From: Micrasema longulum
Lineage: Eukaryota > Arthropoda > Insecta > Trichoptera > Brachycentridae
Reading direction: 5' to 3'
DNA length: 64,000 nucleotides
NCBI GenBank assembly: GCA_022494885.1
Contig: JAGVSM010004290.1
Coordinates: 62,001-126,000, forward strand
The stretch's first letter is position 1, and every line of letters starts with the position of its first letter. The translations under genes and the position numbers were made by a program. Below are positions 1 through 13,200 of the stretch, piece after piece. The notes below the pieces were generated by a model, which saw only the letters and a program-made list of their open reading frames with translations, had not been told where the DNA came from and made no database searches.

Positions 1-159
1 ATCCATAAAATAATTGTGAAATTGACACACTCTTGTGGCTAATTACAAAATCTAATATTTATCTGATTAAACTTACAAGTATTACTTTAATATTTATTAA
101 TTCATATAAATTATGAAGATTGTTATAAATCACTAGTTTGATAAATGATGAGGTTTTTT

Positions 160-330
160 TTTGCTTTTGCAAAAACCCCAAACAGTGTTCACTTCACTTA
201 GTTTGCTCTGAAGATGGCTCCTGCAATGGTAGCCGAAACGTCGGAACAAATCCAACACACACGGTGTCACCCAAAAAAGAAACGTATTGATAACAGTGAC
301 CGTGATCCACGCTCAGCCTCCGTACCGGCT
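160..330 (+). mobile_element. Penelope-like element 3' end fragment
   Basis: This stretch closely matches, in opposite orientation, the segment at 28500-28630 that lies just downstream of a GIY-YIG reading frame. Both contain the same run from the hammerhead-like core through AACAAATCCAACACAC and on to AACAGTGACCGTG. It is therefore a 5'-truncated copy of the same Penelope-like retroelement. No reading frame survives here. The family assignment rests on the copy in AIFM3 intron 1. Confidence 0.6.
208..242 (+). ncRNA. Hammerhead-ribozyme-like motif (Penelope-linked)
   Basis: The CUGANGA core is present (CTGAAGA, 208-214). A four-pair helix II follows (GGCT 216-219 with AGCC 231-234) around an 11-base loop, then GAAAC (235-239) and GTC (240-242) at the expected cleavage position. 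There is one extra base (T215) between the core and helix II, and stem III is reduced to a self-complementary ACGT. Minimal, probably dimeric hammerheads with weak stem III are described from animal Penelope-like elements. Activity of this copy is not known. Confidence 0.55.
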
Positions 331-759
331 GGGCGTGAATTATAGTTTCTCTCTCCAATTGTAGCTTAAAATTCGAAAATAAATTGTTAACTGTTAAACA
401 AACATCGTGTTAGTGTTTATAAGTGGCCGATGTGTAGACAAAAAGTGGAAAAAGAAGACTATTCATTTTAAAGAATTATTTTGCGCTTTATTCTTACTAA
501 AATATGTGACAAGTAGTGAATAACGGAAACTTTCAAACAACAGTGCGCATACTTTAAAATCATAAAAAAGTATATGAACCCATTAAAATTGTTTAAGAAT
601 GTATTAATTTGTGATGCGAATGTACCAAGATTGAACTATCTGGAATATGTTATTTTGTTTTCCTAACATTGTTTTTTTTAAATGAGGCAGTTCAGTGGTT
701 TTTATATATTTTTAAAAATTGTTAATCAAAATAAGCCAATTTAAAAAAAATAAATGATG

Positions 760-1200
760 TATCGTTGAAATTACTCCGCCTGTGACGTCACAAGTTCTCT
801 ACCGTGAGTTCTGCAGATTGGCTCGTGATGTCATTAAATGTAGTTAATTTGTATTAAAACCTTCTTTATTAATCTATGCATACATTTTCCAGAAACTTCA
901 CCATGCAATTAAAAGCTTGAATTAATTTAATTTTTTTTTTTCATTTTTCATTTTATTTTTGCACCACAACAGGCCAGGAGACCTAATTACAGTGGTGAAT
1001 TACATCACAGAACACCCAGGCTTGAGAAAAATTACATTTAATTTTTGTGTTCTCAGCGGGAATCGAACCCGGAACCTTCCATGCGTGAGTCAAGCGTCTT
1101 GACCACCACACCACGGAGGCCGCCATAAGAAATATTTTTTGTATCCAATTTCCCATAGCACTGAACTTCCTCATTAAACAGCTCATATCTATAAATTGAA
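760..1200. repeat. Interspersed repeat D, copy 1 (split by a SINE)
   Basis: The segments 770-935 and 1128-1200 match 63175-63445. Shared marks are ATTACTC, TGACGTCACAAGTTCTC, ACATTTTC, AGAAACTTCACCAT and the later TAGCACT(G/A)AAC. In this copy a SINE sits between the two halves; in the other copy they are contiguous. A partial reverse copy lies at 2440-2560. The class is unknown. Confidence 0.5.
940..1124 (-). mobile_element. tRNA-derived SINE, family A
   Basis: Read on the minus strand it begins GGCGGCCTCCGTGGTG, has a tRNA-like A box near GTGGTGTGGTGG and a B box GGTTCGATTCCCGC, then a unique body and an A/T-rich tail. Very similar copies lie at 48478-48665 (+) and 52061-52238 (-). It is inserted inside repeat D. 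Confidence 0.75.
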
Positions 1201-1249
1201 ATTTCATCACGCAACTGAAACAGTTTTAAAATGTTTTCCTAAAGCCTTA

Positions 1250-3130
1250 ATGTAACAGGATACAATTGTGGTAGATTATCTCCTAACATATTTGTTTTGA
1301 AATTCTCTCCCGTGTCCTGTTTTGTTGAGAGTTCGTTTGAACCTTGTTTTGTGGTTTATTAAAGATCCTTTCTGGGAGAAGAAAAATACTTATTGTTTGT
1401 ATATTCGTTTGTTACCAACCTTCCACGAATTATTAACTATCGGAGTCTCCACTATCAGTAGAGTGCATTCTTTATGCTGTGAAGCTACACACAACAAACG
1501 ACTGACATTGAATGATACAGATATATGTATATTTGCTGTAATTTATTTGAATGATCAAAGTTTATGGAAAAGGGTTCAACATTGTAATAATATGTCGAGG
1601 CCTTAAGGTCACAATAGATTAAATTCAAGGCAATAGTTTTTGTATCAAAATATAAAAACTGTTTTTAAAAGATTGTCACTCTGGATTTATTTTATGTCTA
1701 TTAATTAAAAAAAAAAAAAATGCATTTATTTTTATTTAAGAAGGTAGACATGAACAGAAAATATAGAAGGAAAAATAATGAAACCCACTAAACCGCGAAA
1801 CTGGCTTGTCAGCAGGTTTCTTATTTTTCATTTACAAAGAAAAACATTAGAGAAATTATATAAATTTGAAAAGTAATATAAACATTATTAAGAACTAAAA
1901 GCATACTTATTTTTTACACGAAATTTTCTTACAAAAATTTTAATAGATGACTGTTGACATAAAATAATAATCAATACAAAGCCTTGTTACAAATGAGCCA
2001 TTAAATAATTTTTTTCTTAAAAGTTTTGTCAACATTTTCTTTTAAGATCTGCTTAGGAATCTTATTGACAATTTTAGGAAATGTATAACGAAGTGTTCTT
2101 TGGCCATACTTGTTTACAAACCTCGGTACTGACAAGCCTTCACGTTGTTCATTCATGAATTTAGATCCTTTTTAGTAGCGGAATGAGGAACTTCAGCCCT
2201 ACAGAAAATTGGATTCAAAAAATGATTTCTTACGCGCGGTAAAAATTAGAGCATTAAATTATACGGAAAGGTTTCTTGAAAATGTATGAAATAAAATTAA
2301 ATAGAAATAAAAATAAACTACTTTGAACGTCATCACTAGTTCATATGAATCAACTAATAATAAGAGAGCTGTGAAAGATTTACAGTTTACTTACCGACAA
2401 CGGACCAATATGCAGAATTGACCTAGAAGAAGCAGAAAAGAAGTTGAGACGTCATGCGCGGAGTAATTTTAGAAATACTAAACATAAAAAAATAAATTTT
2501 TTGTTTAGTTTAATAGTGTATTAACAAACAAAAAAAAACACTGAACTTCTTCATTTATACTGTTATTTGTTAATGTAATTATTTTTATTTTGTTGTTCAA
2601 TTGAGGACTGTTTTCACAAAGCAAAATATTTACAAAAAAACATATTGTGTTTTTCGACGAAACTGGATTCTTCTATATGAGATTTATCGATTGATTAAAT
2701 ATTTTTTTGAAGTTGGATTGAGTCGAATTGGATTGGATGATTATCATTTAATTGAATTGTGTATGAAAATATTTCAGAAATGACATACCTATACATAGGA
2801 ATATGTAGGCTTATAAAATATAACAGAAACAGTTAATACTGAATAATAAAGTTAATACTGATTTCACGCAAAAGTAAACTTGTAAATATTATATTCCTAA
2901 CACAAATCAACTTTCCTATATGAAATATGTATCACAAAATATGCATTTAATACATTGTTTTTGTGAAAATTTGGAAAGTTTGGATTTTTTTAATGAATGG
3001 TTCCACTTATTCTATACTACCGATTTCTAGTATATGAATGACGACGTAGAATCGCCATAAATTGGTATTTTTATTTTTGTTAAAATCCTAGTAGCTATTT
3101 ATTTATTATAAAAATAACGTTTTTTTATTA
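1250..3130. other. AT-rich, no gene seen
   Basis: No exon-like frame with splice signals was found. The stretch holds poly-A/T runs and a partial reverse copy of repeat D at about 2440-2560. Earlier exons of the gene at 4093 could be hidden here, but nothing I see supports one. Confidence 0.5.
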
Positions 3131-3139
3131 CAATAATGA

Positions 3140-3760
3140 ACGACTAACTGAGATTGAACATGTTAAATACTTATGACTAACAATAGACAGACAATTGACA
3201 TGGACAATTCATATCAACAATTTAATAAACAAAGTGGCGACATTATCGAGTCTCTTTTAAAATCAAAAACTTTGTTCCAAAAACAGAAAAAATTCTAATG
3301 TACGAAGCCTATGTAAAAACTAATGTATGTTATGTGCAACCACTACGGGGAACACGAAATTAAAATGACATAAACAGACTACGAAGACAGCAAAATAAAA
3401 TATTAAAGTTTAAAAAAAAAACTAAGCAATCAAACTGAACTCTTTAAACAAGAATTCTTAAATTTTATTCATAAATTTGCCACTGATGTAATTGTAGACC
3501 AAGAACTAAAACTTGAAAAAAATTGTAGTAAACATGGACAGACACAATATGAGAATATCGGAAAAATATCATAGACTACCTTCTAAAACGAGACAAGGAC
3601 AGTCGTGACTAATAAACCATAGACTGAAATTATACAATAAACCACCAGACAAAACTAAGCAAAAGACTCAGACAACCTTGACAAAAGATGTTAAAAATAT
3701 TATCATTTAGAGTAGAATGTGAATTTTAAAAGTAAAAATATTTTGTTAAATTTATGTGAC
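3140..3760 (+). mobile_element. Non-LTR retrotransposon RT fragment, degenerate
   Basis: Broken frames read like the end of a jockey/CR1-type reverse transcriptase: a segment resembling LTIDRQLTWTIHINNLINKV, the conserved stretch just before the RT thumb, followed by frames with several stops. A T-rich 3' tail ends near 3810. It is a dead copy. Confidence 0.5.
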
Positions 3761-4092
3761 CCGTAAGGGTTTATCAATGAAATTTAAAATAAAATATACA
3801 AATAAAATAACCTTTTTAAATTTCACTTTATGAAAACAGTCCTCAATTACTTAATAATGAAGCCAAAATGTTTCTAAACACAACTGTTTCTTATTCAAGG
3901 CATAAATACTAATCATTGTTTACAGTACAATTCTACAGTCCCCGAGTATTTCCCAGTCTACACTGAGATAATTGTGTATAATACATTATTACGAGTACAA
4001 ATATTTATGCTTCATAAGATCGTCGGCTTCGTTACAAATAAGTTTAATTGTTTACGTGTGCGAGAGATTAATATCCCCATTTTTCGTTACAG

Positions 4093-4203
4093 GAGAGCGG
4101 GAAGTTGGAGAATCTGGACGAGGGACAGTTAAGGGCGTTGCTAGACGAGGCTGTCACATACAAGAGACCTAAGGACCGCGAGGGAAAGAGTTCCCTTTTC
4201 AAG
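4093..4203 (+). CDS. Gene 1, first exon in window
   Basis: Preceded by CGTTACAG and followed by GTATAT. Phase 0 at both ends, 37 codons. It encodes an acidic, leucine-rich helix followed by YKRPKDREGK. An in-frame upstream exon is required because there is no start codon. Confidence 0.8.
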
Positions 4204-7200
4204 GTATATTATTTATTTATTTATTGACGGACTTATGCAGTCCATTCTAGCAGTGGTAAATACAATTTCTTATAATAAATACAGGTACTAATCAAATAAA
4301 ATACAACTAAATAAAATTAAAGCTACTACAAAAAAAAAAAAAATTACTACCTCAAGATCAGGTCTATCTTAGTGATTTTAAATCTGTAATCTGTAAAGAC
4401 AGTGTGTAAAGTGGCCACTTAAACCAGCCAATGACAGGTCACAAGCCCTGTAAATGCCTAGACTTCCATATTCCCTTCTCAAAAATGTTTTCCCTCTCTG
4501 TTGTAATAAATTTAAACATAAATAGTATAAATAATAAATCTTTATTGACCTTAATATCTTTACCTTAAAGGACAGACCGCAGCAGTCACATGAACCGAAA
4601 TGTTCAGGAAACAAGATTTCATGATTGTGGGGTTTCCAAAACATGATAACTTTTGAACCAAATGAGATAATTTCAATACATAAATAACTTTCAATGTAAT
4701 GTAATGATCATTTTGATAATTAAAGTACACATTAAAATAGCATATCTCGGAGTACTGACAAACCAAAGAGCGCTAAAAATAAATAAATTAACTCCTTTAA
4801 TTATGTAATTTATTTATTTTGTTCATTAACGCCCAAAAGGCATTTACAAAAAATAAAAATTAAATACATGCTAACATACTAAATAATAAACACAGAATAT
4901 ACAGAAAAAATATGTGAAATTAGTTAAAAAGGATATAATAAAAAGTTTTACAAAGTAAAAAACAAAACAATAATAACAAAGGTATGCAAGAAAAAACAGT
5001 AAGCATATAAACAAAAAATGCAAAGATATAAGCTTATGAAATAAATTCTGTAAAGCAAACAATAAATAAAGTGTTACGGTAACCAAGAAAGACATTTTAA
5101 GTTAAATTAATAAACAAGCAAGCATATATTATCACGAAAAAATAAGAAATAAAAATATGTATCTATGAAATGCGTATTTGCCAATACTACAATGCAATTG
5201 GATATAATAGTAAAAAATTAAAAAACAAGTAAAAGGTAATAAAAATAAACAAGAAAGTATTTTTTTAATTTATGGAATTGAATTGTCAATAATAGTTTGA
5301 CGAGCAGCTACAAATAAACTTGATATTGTGGACTTATAAGATTGTAAAGAATTGGACAGAATGTCTGCAGCCGTTCCATAAGTGTTACCTAACCTACACA
5401 CTATGCAGTCTCAGTATCAATGAATTGTTTTGTTGGTTGGAAGAAGTACTGGAGCAATGAAACAATAAAGTACTCCTAGTGTTGACAGCAGGTACTCTAA
5501 AATTAATCAATTCAAGTATTTTTGGTGCGTCAAAAAGAGAGTTTACAATTTTATACAGTACAATGAGATCATTAATAGTTCTTCTTTCAGAAAGTGTTGT
5601 TAGGTTAAGCAGTGTTAATAAATAGTCATAATTCACATTTTGTATTGGAATGTTTAGTTTGTAGTTTACATATCGTAGATATTTATGTTGAATGTTTTCT
5701 ATATTATAAACATGAACATTATAGCAGGGTGACCATATTGATGAATTCCTTTTATTTCATTGTGTATTTTACTAAGGTTTAATAAAAACACCTAATGTGG
5801 GTGTTTTGAAGTGACCTTTAATTTGTTTTAATAAGTTTAGGTTTTAACCGAAACTAGAACAGACGCGGAGATTTCGGTTGAAAGTCTTGTTTCGGTCAGT
5901 CACTAAATATTAGGAATCCATAATATTGATAATATATTATATTTCAAATATTTTTTAATGTAGGTGCCAGATGTTGATTTCAAATTTTATGCCATGCCTA
6001 AAATAAAGATTACAGAGATTAAAGAGAAATAATGCGCTGAAAGAATAAAAAAGCTTTATGTGCGATTATCCCGCAACTTGTTTTAATGACTTAATGCATT
6101 CTGTCAGTAAAGCCTCGATATGTTTTACAAGCATTACTACTACCCATTCTAGATTACGCTGATGTTTCCATGACCGATTTAAGCTGTGAGCAACTCAATA
6201 AACTTGAACGACTTCAGAATACATGCATAAGGTACATTTTTGGTCTTAGGAAATATGACCACATTTCTGATTATTGTAGGCAACTGAAATGGCTCAAAAT
6301 TAGACAGCGGAGAGACTATCACTCCCTCTCACTTCTGTTCAATGTACTTCATAGTCCTAACGCTCCTATATACCTGCGTGAAAAATTTCAACGCTTATCA
6401 GTTCATGGTTTACCTCTTCGTTCTAATTCTCAAGGCACTCTCTTAATACCCATCCACAATTCCTCTTTCTTCTCTAACTCATATAGTGTCCATGCGGCTC
6501 GACTGTGGAATCATCTCCCATCCACCATTAAAGGTGTTACTACATTATCTCTGTTTAAATCACGTCTGAAGAAACATCTCCTTCCTCTTCCTTAATCTCT
6601 CCTCCTTTCCTTTTTCCTTTTTCCGTTTTTTTCCTTTTCCCCATTGAGTAATAGTTTTGATTTAAGGTAATTTATAAACAAATACGTTTATTTCTATTTT
6701 TATATATTTTTAACTTTTTAATTTTTTTTTTCTATTGAATATGTTCTGTAACTTGAATTATAAAAATAAAACTTTTATTTTATTGGTTGGTTGGAAGAAA
6801 TTGCCATTTGGCAATAAGCCCGCCAATGTACAAATAACATTATGTACAAAAAGTTAAATAAATAAATAAAAAAAATAAAAAAATGTTTTAGATATTTTCA
6901 AAATTTTTTTTTTTCATTACAAACAATGATCAATAATAAAAATAAAGTGACCTCACTGGGTACCCATGCAGAGGTCACTTAACAATGTACTTTAAAAAAA
7001 AAAATTGCATGTGAGAATACACAAAGAAGACAATATATAGAGATAATTAACAAAATGTTAAGCACTATGTATTTATGTTTATATTAAATTTATGTATACC
7101 TTTATTATTTATATTATAAAATGCACAATAAAAGAACAAAAACATAACATAAACTATACATTTGTGGAGCAGTTGATTCAATATTGGTTTTGGCGAATGA

Positions 7201-10200
7201 AATGATTTTACTCAGTTCCACTATCCATTTTTTATAGCCTTTTTGAATATTTTTCGTTATTAATTGCTTTAATGGACAGTTATGTGTTATTCTTCCAAGT
7301 CGGCCCTCAATGCTGAGGATCGTGATCACCATAAACACTTCTGATTAGTCTGTTCCACTCCGGTCTGTCCTCAGCCCGACGAACCGACACATCAAATTTT
7401 AGCCCCGTAGCCTCCTTTATTTGGTCAGTCCATCTATATGGGATTCTACCCCGGTTTCTCCGGCCAGACATTATTGCCTTTTCTAGATTGTTTGACTCAC
7501 GTCTAGCAATATGTCCAAAGAAATGTGAAAAGAGTTATGTGTTACGAGATAGGAAAAAATGGGTGGTGTGGTTACTATATATCAAGTATCATGGACGGCC
7601 ATCGGTCTGCAGTCTGTACTTTCGTTATCAGATAATACGTCCATCACGTGAACTTGAATCAGACCATAGTCCAACTCTACTAAATTACTATTCTCCTGTA
7701 TTTTGGACATAATTCCACTATTAAGAAATACACAATGATGTTTATTTCAATGTCATTTATCTTATTCATTAATTCTCAAACTGAGGATGCCATTCAACAG
7801 TTCAACGAGCATTTTAGATACTAATTACTTTTTACAAAGTCAAACTTGTTCATGCATAACGCATCTAAAAAAGTCTTGATAGATTGTTCTTTCGACCACA
7901 TATTGCTGTGACTGTCATAAATGATAAATATTATGCAATATTGTCACTCTTTGTAGAATCAACACAATTCCTAGTATTCTATAAATATCTAATGATTAAT
8001 GAGGAATAAAATTAATATTTAAATCACTAACTTTGTGATTTTCTGCCTTATAAAATTAAATATTTTATTTGGTGTTAGTTTATTTTAATGGCTTGGCAAA
8101 GAAACAGCCATTTTCCGAAACCGGTCGGCAAATTAAATATATCTAGTGATTTTCTTCTTATCTTTCCTCTCCCCGGTGGAGGTTAGAAATCTGTTGCCCT
8201 GAACAAAGACCGAGTGCTGCAATGGAACCAGCCACGCAAGTTCTTTAGCCGAGAGATGTGCCTTCTACTCGCACTGCGTCTTCCTTCAATCTTTTCCTGT
8301 AGAATGACTTGATAAAATGTTATATTTTTCGCCCGTCCAAAGTACTCGAGTTTTCTTTTCTTTATGGTCTTCAGTGCCTCTTTATCTTTTTTCATCCATC
8401 GGAGAACATCATCGTTTCGGACTCTGTCCACCCGGGAGATTTTCAATATCCTCCTGTAGCACCACATTTCAGAAGCTTCGATCTTTTTTAAGTGTTTTGA
8501 GTGAGTGTCCACATTTCGACGCTGATTTTACTCAAAGCAAATATTTAGTTACATTATTAATGAGGAAGTCCAGCGGTTTTTTAATAAAAAAAATATTATT
8601 TGTCTATCAAATTATGCCAAATTTTAAAAAAGAAAATAATTTAACCACTAAAAACACATTTTTGTATCCTCCTACATAAATACTTCAAGTAAACTGGTAT
8701 TTCAAAAAATTAGAAAACTTTCCCATATCTTCAAGTCGATACGTAACATCTTATCCCTAATTAAACTCAAACAACTATACTATATTTTATGTAACTCAAT
8801 TATAACTTATGGCATTATAGGATGGGGAGGCTCTTATAAATCAATATTAAAACCTCTCAAATCTGGTCAAAAATCGATTATTAAGTCATTTTAAAAAAGC
8901 CCTTTAGGTACCCCAGCGTCAAGTTGTTTGAGGAATTCGATATATTAAATATGTATTTAGAATAATTATGTTTGTGAAAGCAAATTTTTCTATCAAATCC
9001 TAAAAGGAACACTCTCACACTACCAGAAGTCAAACTAAAGGATGGGTCATGGGATCTACCACAAACTCTGAATTCGGGCAAAGAAATTTCAGGTTTCTGG
9101 GCCCCAAAATATTCAATATGTTACCCGAATGCATGACTTGTCTAACCTGTGTTGTGTTAGGATAGTGATTGTAATATTTAAGAAAAAAATTAAGATATAA
9201 TAAATAATAGTAAACATTTTATTTTTTTTCCTATACCGAATTGACTTTTATGCAAAAAAAAACCAATACAGCATTGTTATTATTTTTGTATATATATTAT
9301 TCAGTACTGTGTGGAATGTATCCCCCGTGTAAAAAGGTCCTAGTGTATTTTAAAAAAATTAACACAAACATGAGACCAAGAAGTTTGAAAAATTGTTTTC
9401 AGGCGTTGCCTAGTATGTGAAAAAATTCAATCAGATGAATCTCTTCACAACAATAAAAGTTTCAGCTCTTTAACTTCAATAAAATAAACAGATTGAAGAA
9501 ATATGGATGCTCAAACATAGGCAAAACAGCGAATGTTACACAGTATGTAAAGTGATCACTTCAACCCGCCAATGACAGGTCATAAGCCCTGTAAATGCCT
9601 AGACTTCCATATTCCCTTTTCTGAAACGTTCTTTATCTCTGTTGTGATTTGTTAATCTTAATGACCCCCTAGGGGGTGAAATCCAGTTTTTTGTCTACAA
9701 ACATTTGGACAAACTCAAAAATTGTAGATAAACATGGTGTTAAATAATCTTTTCGCTTCTGGTTTTGTTGGTCTCTCCAAAAATAGTGATCATGGACAGT
9801 GGTGTTTCTGCTTTTCACCCCCTCGAGTCTCTTACTATATCATAACCGCACTAATAATTCCGTTTTAATCGGTGTGATAAATTGAATTCTTATAAATGCT
9901 TGCATTAAACGCGAGGTGCGCATTTCCAGGAGCTGCTGCACAAGGTCGAGCAGGACTCGGAGGAGGACGCGTTCGCGCGCGGCGGCGGCGCAGCGCGCGC
10001 GAGGCGCGCGCGCGCGGCTGCGCTGGCCTGCGGGACGGGCGGCGGGCGCGCGCGCGCCAGCCGCCGCCTGCGCTGCGCGCGCGGGCCCGTGTCCGCGCGC
10101 ACGCATCAGGGAGGCAGCCTGCCCGCCAATGTGGACCAGGTACGCGATGCCTCTCTTATTCATTTTAAATTGAGTGATTGCGATAAGAACGCACGGGCCG

Positions 10201-13200
10201 GGCCGTATACGCTGTTTTTGAGTAAAGTGGCTTGTTACAACCTTCTACAGTCTCTTCTTTTTATCATATGAAGTTGAAAATACCAAATGATTCCACTAGG
10301 CCGCAGTTTCTAACAAAAAGTAACAGATCAGATTGTGACTCCACAATTATCGTCACAGCAGCTGAGGGTGCCTCTACAGAAAAACTACTATGGAGAGTGT
10401 TTGTTATTCCTCAATAAAATTAAATATCCCAACTAGAAACGTCAGACAAAACTTACTCTTTCATACCGATAACCATAGAACTAACTATGGTTTCCATTCC
10501 CCTATGCCCAGAATTCTTAGATCTGCCAATAAACATGCCAGTCTTTTCTTTAATAACAAGTTGTCTTCTTTCAAACGATCGCTGAATCAAATTCAATTAT
10601 AAACACCTCTCTCCCGCTTCCTCTCCCACCGAGTACTATATAGCATTGTGTCTTTCTACTTTTCTTTATAATAATTTTCTATGTATAATAAATATGTCAT
10701 TAAAAATGCCCATAGGGCGTATATATAAATAAATAAAATTCCTTCGATGCCTTGGGACTGTAAACTCGAAACATGTTCAAAGAAAATTGGTGTATGTTCA
10801 TTGGATTCTGCGGTTCTTTCAAACGATCACTGAATCAAATTCAATTATAAACACCTCTCTCCCACTTCCTCTCCCACCGAGTACTATATAGCATTGTGTC
10901 TTTCTACTTTTCTCTATAATAATTTTATATGTATAGTAAATATGTCATTAAAAATGCCCATAGGGTGTATATATAAATAAATAAAATTCCTTCGATGTCT
11001 TGGGACTGTAAACTCGAAACATGTTCAAAGAAAATTGGTGTATGTTCGTTGGATTCTACGGTATACGTTATAACAATATGTTAAGTGTCAATCCAGGAAT
11101 TAAATGGAAGGGATAAGGACTTACATTTTCCTTCTTTTGGCACTTGTTCCAGGATAGCACTCTGTCGATTTTATAAGCACTTTGTTTTATTGATCCGGGC
11201 ACATTATCTTAGACCGATTTTTAAAGTGCGTTTTTCCATTAGTTGTTTGTTGCAGTGTTACAAAAGTACTGTTTTTTCTTGACTTGCCGCTGGAAAGGAT
11301 GTGACATCAGGGACTTGGGAAATCAAAACAAGGGCCACCTGATTTCAAAGGATACGATGGTTTGACACTTGAATAAAAAAAAACACGAATCCAAAATATG
11401 GAGTTTAATACAGAGACTGTTCAACTTAATACCTAGTAAAAATCATGATGAAAAAAACTAATTCAAAAAGATAATTTAAAACTTTATTATGATTATGAAC
11501 CCATTGCAACTCAAAGCCGGCGAATCGCCGGCCACGTCCAATTTGTCACTGACTCAAAGCCGGCGATTTGCCGGTTTGTCTTTGAAGTGATTTTTTTGAC
11601 TATATCTTTATTCATAAAAATGTCACAAATAAGTATATTTCGGTTACTGATTTCATAATAAAATGTAATAATCACAATTTATTTCATATTATTTATTACA
11701 AAATATTAATTTAGTCTTATTTATTTATATATATGCCCAATGGTTATTTTTATGGACATATTTATACATAGAAAATTATTATAAAAAAAGTAAAAAGACC
11801 CAATGGTTTATAGTAGACTTTGTGGGAGTGGAAGCGGGAGAGAGGTGTTTATAATTGTCTTAATGTTATTGTAATAAAAAAAATGTGTCAAAATTAAATA
11901 GTGTGTTGTATGAACAAATTATGTCATCTTCATTAGTGGTGCAATGGGTTAAGTGTGTTATTATCACTCCGTGTGGATTTTTTCCATGGTGTGAAGTGGG
12001 CTTGTGGTTTCCACTTGTACAGCAGTCCCATTTCCGAGAATGTATTCTTTCATTTTCTTTTTCCACGTTTGTTCCTAAGGAGCAGTGGACATCACCAGAT
12101 TCCTGCAGGAGACCCTGTCGTTATTCAGCACTTGCGCCTCCTCTCACGTCATTCCCGCCAATCACTTAGTCCCATTGAATAAAGCCGAAAGATCGTCATC
12201 GATGACTTTCAGGACGGCGGGAGTCCATAGGTGGGAAGAAAAAGCAACTTGGGTTAAGACTCACCCGAGGCATCCGCGGCACGTGAAATGCACTGAAGTA
12301 TTCTTGTTCAGGAAAATGGGAGTCAGTGCTATTATTATTACTAGTTCTCCCCGTCCAAGCCCAGGTCTTTAAAGAGCTTGGCTACTGTGCGTAGTCGAGT
12401 GTAATCATTTTGATATATCTCCTCCGTGCCTAGATCCATAAAGTATTGGACTATTTGGTAGGGGGCAAGCTCTCTAATTTCCCATTTTATCTACAAAGTA
12501 AAATTAAGTTTTCTGTATGAAAAGCAGAATATACATACAATTTCTTCTTCTAAACATGTTCAATCATTGGTTACCGCTGAAGATACTTTAAATGTTCATG
12601 CAAATATACTCATTTTCGTTTTTTTTTTAGACTGTCGAAGATAACTCTGTTAACTACCCATTGTAATCGGGGCCCAGGTGCCAGTCCAGGGGCTATTCTA
12701 GCAGTAAAAAACACCTTTTTAAATAAATATTTCATGTCAACCATGTCGGGAATGGAATCCGAGACCTCTTCCATGGTAGGCGAATGCACTGACCACAACA
12801 CCTCGGTGTCTGACCACTACACCGCGAGGTTCATTCTAGCTAGGTATTAATTCAATCTGGTATTTTAGTAAAACAGTAAAATTGTTCAATTGCAGCACAA
12901 CTTTGGCGTGTCGGAGGGGCGGCACAGCTTCCTGGAGGACGTGGGTGGGCGCGAGTACATCGCCACGGTGTGCTGCGTGAACCCGCTGCCGCTCGGGGCG
13001 CGGCGCGAGCCGGAGGAGTACATGCTGCTGGAGCTCGGCCGGAGGGCGCTGTCGCCGCCCGAGCGCTGTTTTGCGCCTGACGATCTGGACACCAGGTAAC
13101 ACTTTTACACGGTTAGATTGGTAATTATTTTATTAAGCGCAGAAAAACATATTTTTTTCTTTATAAATCGTAAGGGTGCTAAAATTGCACAAAAACTATC

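Noticed and set aside
9840..10168. Overlapping long frames on both strands around the GC-rich exon
   Set aside because: They exist because stops are rare in CGCG-rich DNA. Only the plus frame with splice sites joins to neighbouring exons.
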